64,000 nt of DNA from Amycolatopsis camponoti (lineage in GTDB: Bacteria > Actinomycetota > Actinomycetes > Mycobacteriales > Pseudonocardiaceae), in NCBI RefSeq assembly GCF_902497555.1, contig NZ_CABVGP010000001.1, positions 3,142,501 to 3,206,500 of the forward strand, read 5' to 3'. Shown in pieces: positions 52,814-61,456 of the stretch. Both the position numbers and the translations under genes were made by a program. The notes under the pieces were generated by a model. The model ran no database searches and was not told the origin of the DNA. It saw only the letters and a program-made list of their open reading frames with translations. How positions within the stretch are numbered: the first letter of the stretch is position 1; each line of letters begins with the position of its first letter.

Positions 52814-53430
52814 GTGTCCACAGTGGATCCTTCCCCGCCGTGCGGGAGCGGCGCGCGGTGCGGCCCGAACGCTGTGAGCTGTGCGGGACGCCGGTGGCCG
52901 GCCGCCACGGCCACGTCGTCGACACCGGCCGTCGCGGGCTGCTGTGCTCCTGCCGGGCGTGCTTCCTGCTGTTCACCCGGTGCGCGAGCGGCGACCCCCG
53001 CTACCGCGCCGTGCCGGAACGCTACCTGTGGGACCCCGGGCACCCGGTCGCCTGCCTCGACTGGCGCCGGCTCGACGTCCCGGCGGGGTTCGCGTTCGTG
53101 CTGCGCCGCGGCACGCGCGTCACGGCGTTCCAGCCCGGCCCGGCCGGCGCCACCGAGACCGTGCTGCCGCTCGGGCTCTGGGCGGACCTCACCGCGGGCC
53201 ACCCCCTGCTCGCGGCGGCGGAACCCGAGGTCGAGGCGATCGTGTTCCGGGGGACCGAGCGGATCACCGAGTGCTTCCTCGTCCCGATCGACGCGTGCTA
53301 CCGGCTCGTCGGCGCGGTCCGCCGGTTCTGGACCGGCCGCGACGGCGGGCCCGAGATGCGGGCCCGCGTCGGCGAGCTGTTCGCGGAGATCGCGTGGCGA
53401 GCACGGCCGCTGTGCGGGGGCGACGACTAG
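52810..53430 (+). CDS. DUF5947-family hydrogenase-locus protein
   Basis: 206 aa from an ATGA overlap. The N-terminus carries CELCGTPVAGRHGHVVDTGRRGLLCSCRACFLLF, a Cys-rich metal site, then RYRAVPERYLWDPGH and a beta-rich body. DUF5947 proteins are found in group 1h [NiFe]-hydrogenase operons of actinobacteria, which supports reading 51357-53430 as a remnant or partial Hhy operon. Biochemical role unknown. Confidence 0.85.
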   Translation: MSVHSGSFPAVRERRAVRPERCELCGTPVAGRHGHVVDTGRRGLLCSCRACFLLFTRCASGDPRYRAVPERYLWDPGHPVACLDWRRLDVPAGFAFVLRRGTRVTAFQPGPAGATETVLPLGLWADLTAGHPLLAAAEPEVEAIVFRGTERITECFLVPIDACYRLVGAVRRFWTGRDGGPEMRARVGELFAEIAWRARPLCGGDD

Positions 53431-53439
53431 GCTGAACGG

Positions 53440-54120
53440 GTGGACGAGCCGACCGCCCCGCGCATCCTCCTGATCGAGGACGCCGAAGCGATCCGCGTGC
53501 CGGTCGAGGCGGCGCTGACCACCGCCGGGTTCTCGGTGCGGGCGTGCGCCGACGGCGCCGGGCTCGAGGGCGAGCTGACCCGCGCCCGGCCGGACCTCGT
53601 GGTGCTGGACGTGATGCTGCCCGGCCGGGACGGCTTCGAGCTGCTGCGCGTCATCCGGCGGCACTCGGCCGCCGGGGTGGTGATGCTGACCGCCCGCGAC
53701 GGCGTCGAAGACCGGCTGCGAGGCCTGGCCGAAGGCGCGGACGACTACGTCGTGAAGCCGTTCGTGCTGGCCGAGCTGGTCGCGCGGGTGACGGCGGTGC
53801 TGCGCCGGACCGGCCGCACCCGGCCCACCATCGAGGTCGGGGAATTGGTGGTCGACGTCGAGGGCGGCCGGGTCCGCTACGGCGCCGCCGACGTCGAGCT
53901 GACCTCCACCGAGTGGAAGCTGCTCGTGCACCTCGCCGAGCACCGGGACCGGGTCGTCACGAAGACCCAGGTCCTCACCGCGGTGTGGGGCTACGGCGAC
54001 TACGCGGCGAACCTCGTCGAGGTCAACGTGAGCACGTTGCGCCGCAAGCTCGAGGCGCACGGCCCGCGCGTGGTGCACACGGTCCGGGGCCAGGGGTACG
54101 TCCTGCGCGGGGACCCGTGA
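53440..54120 (+). CDS. OmpR-family response regulator
   Basis: 226 aa. Receiver with acidic pair (IEDAEAIR), phospho-acceptor Asp in VVLDVMLPGRDGFE, Thr/Lys switch (MLTARD, VVKPF), then winged helix (ELTSTEWKLLVHLAEHRDRVVTKTQVLTAVWGY... NVSTLRRKLEAHG... VRGQGYVLR). It starts nine bases after the DUF5947 stop and is coupled to the kinase by GTGA, so it may be read through from the hydrogenase genes. Confidence 0.96.
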   Translation: MDEPTAPRILLIEDAEAIRVPVEAALTTAGFSVRACADGAGLEGELTRARPDLVVLDVMLPGRDGFELLRVIRRHSAAGVVMLTARDGVEDRLRGLAEGADDYVVKPFVLAELVARVTAVLRRTGRTRPTIEVGELVVDVEGGRVRYGAADVELTSTEWKLLVHLAEHRDRVVTKTQVLTAVWGYGDYAANLVEVNVSTLRRKLEAHGPRVVHTVRGQGYVLRGDP

Positions 54121-55448
54121 CCGGCCTGCGGACGACGTCGCTGCGGCGCCGGGTCACCGTCACCGTGCTGGTGGTCCTGGCCGTGGTGCTGGTCGCCGTC
54201 GGGCTCGTCGTCGACACGGTGTTCCGGGCGCAGGCCGAGCGGGACGTCAACGCCGTGCTCACCGCACGGGTCCAGCTGGCCCAGCAGCTGGCGAAGCAGA
54301 ACGTGGCACCGCAGAACCTGCTGCGGCGCCTGGAAACGCGCGGGGTGCGGGCGTCGCTGGCGCTGCCCGACGGGACGTTCCTCGGCGCGGCCGACCTGCC
54401 GCCCGACGACCGGATCCGCCAGGTGCGCGCCACGCTGTCCGGGCCGGCGCGCATCGACGGCGCGAAGCTGACGCTCACCGCCGACGAGTCGCTGATCGCG
54501 ACGGCCGAGCAGAGCCTGCGGTGGGTGCTGCTCGGCACCGGTCTCGGGGCCCTGCTCGTCGCCGCGATCGCGTTGCTGCTGGCCGTCCGGTTCGCTTTGG
54601 CACCGCTCGACGCGATGACCCGGCTGGCCCGCACGATCGTCTCCGGCGGGCGCGGCGGCCGGCTCGCGCCGGAGCGCACCGGCACCGAGCTGGGCCGCGC
54701 GGCCGCCGCGTTCGACTCGGCGCTCGACGCCCTCGAAGGCGCGGAGCGGGCGGCACAGGCGTCGGAAGAACGCACACGCCAGTTCGTCGCCGACGCGGCC
54801 CACGAGCTGCGGACTCCGCTGGCCGGGGTCCAGGCGGCGGCCGAGGCGCTGCTCCAGCAGCCGCCCGACGCGCCCGCGGAGCAGCGGGAACGGTTGCAGC
54901 TGCTGGTGGTCCGCGAGTCGCGGCGGGCCGGGAAGCTGGTGGCCGACCTGCTGGACCTCGCACGGCTCGACGCGGGCGCGCAGCTCGAGCGCGCGCCGGT
55001 CGCCTTGCTCGATCTCGTGCGGACGCAGGCCGAGCAGGTGCGGCTGACCGCGCCCGACGTCGTGGTCGAGGTTTCCGGGCCGGACACGCGGGTGCTCGGC
55101 GACCGCGCGCGGCTCACCCAGATCGTGGCGAACCTGACCGGCAACGCGGTGCGCGCGATGGACGGCCGCGGGACGCTGACCGTCGAGGTCACCGGGGACG
55201 GCGTCGTCGTGTCCGACACGGGTCCGGGCGTGCCGGGCCCGGACCGCGAGCGCATCTTCGACCGCCTGGTCCGCCTCGACGCGGCTCGCGGTGGTGAAGG
55301 TGGCTCGGGCCTGGGATTGCCGATCGCCCGCGGGTTCGCCCGTGCGCACGGCGGCGACCTGTGGTGCGAAGCGGCACCGGGCGGGGGTGCGCGCTTCCGG
55401 CTGGCCGGTCTGCCGCCCCTGGAGGTCGTGAGTGAGAAACAGGGTTAG
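54117..55448 (+). CDS. sensor histidine kinase
   Basis: 443 aa from GTGA overlap. TM1 (VTVTVLVVLAVVLVAVGLVV), an extracytoplasmic sensor of about 110 residues, TM2 (VLLGTGLGALLVAAIALLLAV), HAMP, H-box FVADAAHELRTPLAGVQ, N-box LTQIVANLTGNAVRAM, G1 VVSDTGPGVPG, F-box, G2 GGSGLGLPIARGF. Complete and cognate to the preceding regulator. The 3' end forms the left arm of the terminator shared with the convergent gene. Confidence 0.96.
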   Translation: MTGLRTTSLRRRVTVTVLVVLAVVLVAVGLVVDTVFRAQAERDVNAVLTARVQLAQQLAKQNVAPQNLLRRLETRGVRASLALPDGTFLGAADLPPDDRIRQVRATLSGPARIDGAKLTLTADESLIATAEQSLRWVLLGTGLGALLVAAIALLLAVRFALAPLDAMTRLARTIVSGGRGGRLAPERTGTELGRAAAAFDSALDALEGAERAAQASEERTRQFVADAAHELRTPLAGVQAAAEALLQQPPDAPAEQRERLQLLVVRESRRAGKLVADLLDLARLDAGAQLERAPVALLDLVRTQAEQVRLTAPDVVVEVSGPDTRVLGDRARLTQIVANLTGNAVRAMDGRGTLTVEVTGDGVVVSDTGPGVPGPDRERIFDRLVRLDAARGGEGGSGLGLPIARGFARAHGGDLWCEAAPGGGARFRLAGLPPLEVVSEKQG

Positions 55449-55471
55449 AACACGGTTTCCCACTCACGACC
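55424..55471. terminator. bidirectional terminator between kinase and DUF1501 genes
   Basis: 17-bp arms (55424-55440, 55455-55471) with a single A/C mismatch and a 14-nt loop. The left arm is inside the kinase 3' end; the right arm ends one base before the DUF1501 stop. Very strong stem. Confidence 0.85.
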
Positions 55472-55472
55472 G

Positions 55473-56681
55473 TCAGGTGAAGAGGCCGTCCATTCGTCCG
55501 CTGTGGCCCGGGAGCACCTTGCCCGCGTCCGTGCCCAGCACGTCCTCGACCAGGCTCGCGTAGACGTCGCGGAAGTCCGTGGTCAGCTTGAGGTCGCCGT
55601 CGTCGAGGTCGGTCAGGCTCGGCTCCGCGCCGTGGAAACCGCCCTTCACCTTCGAACCGAGGACGAACACCGGGCCCGCGGTGCCGTGGTCGGTGCCCTG
55701 GCTCGCGTTGGCCGTGACCCGGCGGCCGAACTCCGAGTACACCAGCACCGTCGCCTGCTTGCCGCGGTCGGACTTCGCCAGCCGCTGCGCGAACGGCGTC
55801 AGCGCGCCGTCCAGTTCGGTGAGCAGGCGCTGCTGGGTACCGCGTTCGTCGGCGTGCGTGTCGAAACCGCCCAGCGACACCGAGTACACCCGCGACGGGA
55901 CGCCCGCTTCGATCAGCCCGGCCACGACGTCCAGCTGCGCGGCCAGCTCTCCCTTGGCTTTGTGACCATCCTTTGTGGACGAACCGACGGTCCGCACGGC
56001 CCGGTGCAGGTCGTTCACCGACCGCGCCGCGCGCGCCTGCCAGAACCCTTCCCCGGCCTGGCCGGCGCCCAGGCCCTCGAACGCCTTGCCCAGCGCGCCT
56101 TCCGGCAGCTTCAGCCCGCCGACGGGCAGGGAGGCCGCGGCCGTCCGCTCGCCGGCCAGCATCGGCGGCAGCACCGGGTCGACGGACACCGCGCGCAGCG
56201 GGTCGTCGCCCGTCGCGTCGAGCCAGCGGCCGAGCCAGCCGGTCGGCACCGACGTCTCCGGCGACGCCGTCTGCCAGATCGCCATCGACCGGAAGTGGCT
56301 GTGGTCCGGCTTGGGGTAGCCCACGCCGCGCAGCACGGCGAGCTGCCCGCCGTCCCAGAGGCTCTTGAAGCCCTTCATGCCCGGGTTGAGCCCGAGGCCT
56401 TCGCCGAGGTCGAGGACCTCTTCGGGCTTGTACGCCAGCTCGGACCGGGCGTTGAGGTAGGCGGAGTCGCTCGCCGGGACGACCGTGTTGAGCCCGTCGT
56501 TGCCGCCGTAAAGCGTGACGACGACGAGCACCCCCGCGCCCGGGTCGAGCGGGTTCTCCCCGGCGGCCGTCATGAGGTGACCCCAGTCGACCTGGGTGGC
56601 CCCGGCGGCGAGCGCCGCCGCGGCCGTCACGCCGGTCGCGGTGAGGAACCGGCGTCGGTTCACCTGCTGCACGATCGTCAC
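55473..56681 (-). CDS. Tat-exported DUF1501 protein
   Basis: 402 aa, GTG overlapping the DUF1800 stop (GTGA). Twin-arginine signal NRRRFLTATGVTAAAALAAG at residues 8-27. DUF1501/sulfatase-like features: VVTLYGGNDGLNTVVP, KPDHSHFRSMAIWQTA, SLGGFDTHADERGTQ, SEFGRRVTANASQGTDHGTAGPVFVLG. The His/Asp pattern suggests a metal-dependent phosphatase/sulfatase fold, substrate unknown. Always paired with DUF1800. Confidence 0.93.
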   Translation of the reverse strand: MTIVQQVNRRRFLTATGVTAAAALAAGATQVDWGHLMTAAGENPLDPGAGVLVVVTLYGGNDGLNTVVPASDSAYLNARSELAYKPEEVLDLGEGLGLNPGMKGFKSLWDGGQLAVLRGVGYPKPDHSHFRSMAIWQTASPETSVPTGWLGRWLDATGDDPLRAVSVDPVLPPMLAGERTAAASLPVGGLKLPEGALGKAFEGLGAGQAGEGFWQARAARSVNDLHRAVRTVGSSTKDGHKAKGELAAQLDVVAGLIEAGVPSRVYSVSLGGFDTHADERGTQQRLLTELDGALTPFAQRLAKSDRGKQATVLVYSEFGRRVTANASQGTDHGTAGPVFVLGSKVKGGFHGAEPSLTDLDDGDLKLTTDFRDVYASLVEDVLGTDAGKVLPGHSGRMDGLFT

Positions 56682-57979
56682 CCGCTCACTGCGTATTCGG
56701 GGGCACAAGCGGCCACTGTGGACAGTTGACGGACATTCCCGGCGACGCCGGCCAGCGCGGCCCGGGTCCGGTCGGACCAGGCGTCGACGCCGAGCAGGTC
56801 CCCGATCGCGGCGACCTTGTCTCGCGCCTTCGTCACCGCGCCGAGGTCGGCGTGTTCGGTGACCTGCTGCGCGAGGTGCAGCCGCGCGAGGCCCGCGGAC
56901 GTCGTCAGCCAGGCTCCGCCCGCCGCCCAGCCGCCGACGCTGGGTGGCTGGAACGGCACCTGGCCCATCCCGCGCAGCCCGGTCAGCAGCTGCGCGCGGG
57001 TCTTGTCGTCGAGCTTCCCCGGCCGGACGCCGAGCGCCCGCAGCAGGCCGGCCAGCCACTCGACCGGCTGCTTGACCAGCGACGTCGCGCTGTCGTGGAA
57101 CGCCGGCTCGTCGGTGACCGCGCGCAGCAGCGCCCGGATGTCGCGGCGGCTCCCGTAGGCGGCGACCAGCCGGTTGAGGACATCGGCGGGCGGTGGGGCC
57201 GAGGACACGAGCCGGAACCACACGCGTCCGGCGACGAACGCCGCCGACTCGGGCCGGCCCAGCACGAGGTCGGTGAAGGACTCCGCGTCGAAGTCGCCGC
57301 TCGCGCCCAAGATCTGCTTGACGCCGTCGTCGTGCCGCTTGGCGACCAGCCGCGCACCGTCGGCGTCGCGCTGGGCGGACCAGCCGGTGAGCGCCCGCGC
57401 CGCCTCGCGGACGTCGTCCTCGGTGTAGTGCCCGACGCCCAGGGTGAACAGCTCCATGAACTCGCGGGCGAGGTTCTCGTTGGGCTTGCCCGTTTTGTTG
57501 CTGTTGCCGTCGAGCCAGAGGAGCATCGCCGGGTCGACGACCATCGCGCGGGCCAGGTCGGTGAAGCTGCCGAGGGCGTGGTCGCGCTGGGTCCGGTTCT
57601 GCGCGAGCATCAGCCGCGGGCTGCGGACCTTCTGTTCACTGGTGGCGAAGTGCCCGTGCCAGAACCAGGTGAGCCGTTCGACCGACGCGACATCGGCGGC
57701 GGCCATCCGATCGAGCCACCAGCCCACGGCTTGCGTGGCTTGGGCCTGCACCTGCTTCTTCGCCTGCTGTTTCGCGGCCTGGTCGGCCTTCTTGCCGGGC
57801 TTGTCCGGCGGCGGGCCGAGATCGGGCATCGGCGTCGTGGCCGCCCCGGCGTCCGGACCGGCGCCGAGCAGCCGATCGCGGGTCTCGGCGAAGCCCCGGT
57901 CGAGATCCCCGGGCCGGGGCCCGAAGCCGAGGCGATCGTGCAGCCGCCGGACCGCCGCGCGTTCGGAGAGAACCACCAT
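56678..57979 (-). CDS. DUF1800-family protein
   Basis: 433 aa from ATG 57979. Family pattern: VRRLHDRLGFGPRPGDLDR near the start, VERLTWFWHGHFATS, LMLAQNRTQRDHALGSF, MLLWLDGNSNKTGKPNENLAREFMELFTLGVGHYTEDDVREAARALTGW. A Lys/Ala/Gln-rich helix (about 75-95) interrupts the N-terminal part. No Tat signal seen, so it may be cytoplasmic or exported with the DUF1501 partner. Role unknown. Confidence 0.92.
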   Translation of the reverse strand: MVVLSERAAVRRLHDRLGFGPRPGDLDRGFAETRDRLLGAGPDAGAATTPMPDLGPPPDKPGKKADQAAKQQAKKQVQAQATQAVGWWLDRMAAADVASVERLTWFWHGHFATSEQKVRSPRLMLAQNRTQRDHALGSFTDLARAMVVDPAMLLWLDGNSNKTGKPNENLAREFMELFTLGVGHYTEDDVREAARALTGWSAQRDADGARLVAKRHDDGVKQILGASGDFDAESFTDLVLGRPESAAFVAGRVWFRLVSSAPPPADVLNRLVAAYGSRRDIRALLRAVTDEPAFHDSATSLVKQPVEWLAGLLRALGVRPGKLDDKTRAQLLTGLRGMGQVPFQPPSVGGWAAGGAWLTTSAGLARLHLAQQVTEHADLGAVTKARDKVAAIGDLLGVDAWSDRTRAALAGVAGNVRQLSTVAACAPEYAVSG

Positions 57980-58130
57980 GCCCCCGATCCTGCGGCGCGG
58001 GACCTGGTCACGGCGACCGGCGAGGGCGTTTCTTAAGGCGATCCACAGCTGCTGGCGGCCCCGAGCTCGCTCGCCGTCGTGCCGGTAAGGTCGGCGCCGG
58101 CTTCGACGGCCGATCCGACCAGGGGAGCGC

Positions 58131-58586
58131 ATGGACATCAGTGACGAGGACTACCTGTGGTTCGCCGGTCGGGCCCTCGACGGCATGGCGGCGATCCTCG
58201 CCGAGCTGGGGGACGACCGGGCCAACCGGCGGCCGCCGCTGCCCGGGGCCAACTCGCCCTACGTGATCGTCACGCACTGCCTCGGCGTCCTCGAGTTCTG
58301 GGTCGGCTCGCTGGTCGCCGGCCGCGCGGTGGAGCGTGACCGGGAGGCCGAATTCACCGCGTCCGGCCCGGTGGACGCGCTGATCGCGCGGGTCGCCGCC
58401 GCCAAGGACCGGCTGCGTGCCGATCTGTCGGTGGCCGAGTCCGCCGCGCCGCCGCGCGCTCCGGTACCCGTCAAGTACGCCGGGACCCCGGCGGGCCGGT
58501 CGCAAGGTGGTGCGCTGCAGCACGTGTACGAAGAGCTGGCGCAACACCACGGCCAGCTCGAGCTGACCCGCGACCTCCTCCGCTAG
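58131..58586 (+). CDS. DinB-superfamily (DUF664) protein
   Basis: 151 aa four-helix-bundle protein: YLWFAGRALDGMAAILAELGDDRANRRPPLPGANSPYVIVTHCLGVLEFWVGSLV... GALQHVYEELAQHHGQLELTRDLL. The three His (VTHC, AQHHGQ) typical of the metal site of DinB/YfiT-like thiol transferases are present. In actinobacteria such proteins are often mycothiol-dependent. Divergent from DUF1800. Confidence 0.85.
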   Translation: MDISDEDYLWFAGRALDGMAAILAELGDDRANRRPPLPGANSPYVIVTHCLGVLEFWVGSLVAGRAVERDREAEFTASGPVDALIARVAAAKDRLRADLSVAESAAPPRAPVPVKYAGTPAGRSQGGALQHVYEELAQHHGQLELTRDLLR

Positions 58587-58689
58587 AGCCGATCGGCGAG
58601 CATCCCCGGCCATGCCGGCCAGTGTCATGACAATCGCGACGGCGGCCCCGGATCTCCCCATTTCGCCAACGCAGCCCGAAAACGGCGCA

Positions 58690-60066
58690 CTACCGAGACC
58701 GGAGCGGGACCTCCCGGATCCGCCACGCCGCGACGACCGCGAGCGCGGCGGCGAGTGCGGCGACGGCGAAGATGCGCGACATCCCCGTCACCAGCGGGCT
58801 GCCGGCCAGCAGCGCGCCGAACGCCGACGTGCCGACCGCGCCGCCGATCGTGCGGAACATCGTCGTGTTCGCCGTCGCCACGCCGATCTCTCCGGCCGGC
58901 ACGGTGTTCTGGGCGATCACCGTCATCAGCTGCGTGCTCAGGCCGAGCCCGGCACCGACGAGCACGAGCGCGCCGCTGGTGAGCCAGATCGGGGTGCCGG
59001 CGTGGCCGGTGGCGAGCACGGCGCACCCCGCCGCCATCGCCGAAGCCCCGATGATCGGGAAGATCCGGTACCGGCCGGTCCGGCTGCTCACCCGCCCGGC
59101 CACCTGCGACGCGATGACGACGGCCAGGGTCATCGGCAGCAGCAGCGTTCCGGAGCCGGACGCCGAGACGCCCTGCACGGTCTGCTGGAACAGCGGCACG
59201 AACGTGATCGTGCCGAAGCTGACCACGCCGACGACGAAGACCACCGCGGTCGTCAGCCGGATGTTGCGCCGCGCGAACAGGCTCAGCGGCAGGACCGGTT
59301 CGCTGCTGCGCCGTTCCACCGCGACGAAAGCCGCGAAGGCCGCGACGGCGATCGGCAGGAGCACCGCCACCGGGCCCGTGCCGGTGGTGAGCAGCAGCAG
59401 GCCGGTCACGGCGGTCGTGAGCAGCAGCGCGCCCGCGACGTCCAGGTGCACCCGGCGCCGGGGCGCGGACGGCACCACCAGGACGACCGCGGTGGCCGCG
59501 AACACCGCCAGCCCGAGCGGGAGGTTGAGGTAGAAGTTCCAGCGCCAGCCCAGGAAGCTCGTCACCAGACCGCCGAAGAGCGGGCCGCCGATCTGCCCCG
59601 CGGCCATCACGCTCGCCGTCAGGCCTTGGTAGCGGCCGCGTTCGCGGGGCGGGACCAGCACCCCGATCAGGGACAGCGCGCCGACGGCCAGCCCGCCGCC
59701 GCCGAGGCCCTGGACCGCGCGGAACGCGATCAGCTGCGTCATGTCCTGGGCGAACCCGCACGCCACCGAGGCGACCGTGAAGAGCGCGATCGCGCTCAGG
59801 TGCACGCGTTTGCGCCCGTGGAGATCGCCGAGCTTGCCCCAGATCGGCGTCGAAGCGGCCGTCGTCAGGGTGTAGGCGGTGACGACCCACGAAAGCCGGT
59901 CGAGGCCGCCGAGCTGCCCGACGATCGTCGGCATCGCCGTGCCGACGACGGTGGTGTCGAGCATCGCGAGCAGCATGCCGAGCAGCAGGACGGCGAACGC
60001 CGCGCGCAGCCGTCCCGGGCTCATCGGCGGCGCGGGCACGTCGAGGGGTGGTGGGGAGACGACCAT
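58690..60066 (-). CDS. MFS drug-efflux transporter (DHA2/EmrB-QacA type)
   Basis: 458 aa with 12-14 hydrophobic helices. Motif D1 LDTTVVGTAMPTIVGQL, motif A GKLGDLHGRKRV, motif B-like FRAVQGLGGGGLA and motif C-like GQIGGPLFGG are visible. It exports drugs or toxic metabolites with protons. Eleven bases after the cupin-hydrolase stop, so both form one operon next to a divergent TetR regulator. Confidence 0.95.
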   Translation of the reverse strand: MVVSPPPLDVPAPPMSPGRLRAAFAVLLLGMLLAMLDTTVVGTAMPTIVGQLGGLDRLSWVVTAYTLTTAASTPIWGKLGDLHGRKRVHLSAIALFTVASVACGFAQDMTQLIAFRAVQGLGGGGLAVGALSLIGVLVPPRERGRYQGLTASVMAAGQIGGPLFGGLVTSFLGWRWNFYLNLPLGLAVFAATAVVLVVPSAPRRRVHLDVAGALLLTTAVTGLLLLTTGTGPVAVLLPIAVAAFAAFVAVERRSSEPVLPLSLFARRNIRLTTAVVFVVGVVSFGTITFVPLFQQTVQGVSASGSGTLLLPMTLAVVIASQVAGRVSSRTGRYRIFPIIGASAMAAGCAVLATGHAGTPIWLTSGALVLVGAGLGLSTQLMTVIAQNTVPAGEIGVATANTTMFRTIGGAVGTSAFGALLAGSPLVTGMSRIFAVAALAAALAVVAAWRIREVPLRSR

Positions 60067-60077
60067 GACGGTTCCCC

Positions 60078-61346
60078 TCAGACGCCGAGGACGAGGTCGG
60101 CGACGTGGTCCGGCTGTTCGAGCTGCGGCTGGTGGCCCGCTTCGCGCACGACCGTGAACTCGGCGCCTTCGTCGTTCTCGCCGGCGAAAGCCGCCGCAAA
60201 GGCACGTCCGTAGGAGAGGTCGGCGATCCCGTCGCTCTCACCCCAGACGACCCGCACCGGCAGCCGCACCGATTCGAGCCGGGCCCGCAGCGCGGGGTCG
60301 TGCATGTACGGGTCGCCCGCGTAGCCGGTCAGGGCCGCGGCGTTGCCCTGCACGGCGGCGAGGCGCTCGGGCGGCAGCAGGGACGGGTCCGTGCGGAACC
60401 GGTCGGGGGAGTGGAAGACGTAATCGGCGAGCTTGTCCGGCGGGATCGCCGACAGGTCGGTGATCGGGTGCCCGTCGACGGTGATGCCGACGGCGTCCAG
60501 CAGCACGAGCCGGTCGACGCGGGACGTCTCCCCGGCGTCGCGGGCCGCCTGCTCGTCGACGCCCATCTGCGCCGCGATCCAGCCGCCGACCGAGTTGCCG
60601 GCGACGAGGACGCCGGTCAGGCCGAGTTCGCCGAGCAGCCGCCGGAACGTGCGGGCCAGCCCGGGAACATCGGTGACGCCACCGGCGGCCGGGGTGCCGT
60701 CGAAGCCGGGGATGACCGGCGTGAGCACCCGCGCGCCGCGCGCTGCGAGGAGCGCGGCCAGACCGGCGACCGAAGCCGGGCCCGCGCCGCCATGCAGCAG
60801 CAGGACCGGCCGGCCGGCACCACGCTCTTCGACCCGGACGGCCAGGTCGTCGTCGAGCCGGACGTCGGTGGTCACCGGCGTCTCGCTCGCGTAGGTCGTC
60901 GCCGGTTCCGTGTGGTAGCGGGCCATGATCTCGGTGATTTCGTCGCCCTGCGCGGGCCGGCCGGCCTCTTCGGCGAACGCGCGCAGGTCGCGGAAGTACT
61001 GGACGTACAGGTCCGGGGTGAAGGTGTTGAGGATGACCGCGGGTTCGTCGCCCGGGTTCGCGAAGGTGTGCGGCGCGCCCGGCGGAACCATGACGAGGCT
61101 TCCGGCGGGAGCGTCGTGGCTCTCTTCGCCGACCGTGAAGCGGACCGTGCCGCGCACGACGTAGAAACCCTCGTCGTGCTGGGCGTGCCGGTGCTGCGGC
61201 GGGCCGGGCGTGTGCGGGGCGACGACGATCTCGCCCAGGCCCAGCCGGTGGCCGGTGGTGCTGCCGTCCTCCAGGATCCGCAACCGGATCGGGCCGGTCA
61301 TGGTGATCTCGCCGTCTTCGGGCCCGACGATCGCGATGCGCGTCAT
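60078..61346 (-). CDS. cupin - alpha/beta hydrolase fusion
   Basis: 422 aa. Residues about 20-135 are a cupin (PPQHRHAQHDEGFYVVRG... PAGSLVMVPPGAPHTFANPG) with the His and Glu metal ligands H-x-H...E and H. Residues about 170-422 are an alpha/beta hydrolase: LLLHGGAGPASVAG oxyanion loop, VAGNSVGGW nucleophile Ser, WGESDGIAD acid, EAGHQPQ His. Both halves look catalytically intact, suggesting consecutive steps or sensing plus hydrolysis on one substrate. A TetR-type operator overlaps its leader. Confidence 0.92.
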   Translation of the reverse strand: MTRIAIVGPEDGEITMTGPIRLRILEDGSTTGHRLGLGEIVVAPHTPGPPQHRHAQHDEGFYVVRGTVRFTVGEESHDAPAGSLVMVPPGAPHTFANPGDEPAVILNTFTPDLYVQYFRDLRAFAEEAGRPAQGDEITEIMARYHTEPATTYASETPVTTDVRLDDDLAVRVEERGAGRPVLLLHGGAGPASVAGLAALLAARGARVLTPVIPGFDGTPAAGGVTDVPGLARTFRRLLGELGLTGVLVAGNSVGGWIAAQMGVDEQAARDAGETSRVDRLVLLDAVGITVDGHPITDLSAIPPDKLADYVFHSPDRFRTDPSLLPPERLAAVQGNAAALTGYAGDPYMHDPALRARLESVRLPVRVVWGESDGIADLSYGRAFAAAFAGENDEGAEFTVVREAGHQPQLEQPDHVADLVLGV

Positions 61347-61356
61347 GCTGCTCCTT

Positions 61357-61374
61357 GTGAGAGTGAACTATCAC
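61357..61374. promoter_or_regulatory. TetR-type operator
   Basis: GTGAGAGT-ga-ACTATCAC, 8-2-8 inverted repeat with one mismatch, 10 bp before the hydrolase ATG. A second, looser repeat CTCTTATGATGAGAG (61414-61428) covers a TATGAT -10-like element before tetR. Together they suggest repression of both divergent transcripts. Confidence 0.6.
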
Positions 61375-61456
61375 GAGGAAGGTAGACCCTCATCTAGCGT
61401 TCGTGCAAGTGGACTCTTATGATGAGAGCCGGCTCAGGTCACGGAAGGCGGCGACG

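Noticed and set aside
58587..58689. Terminator between the DinB and MFS genes
   Set aside because: Only short self-complementary pieces (GCCGATCGGC, GGCC) are present; not enough for a supported hairpin.
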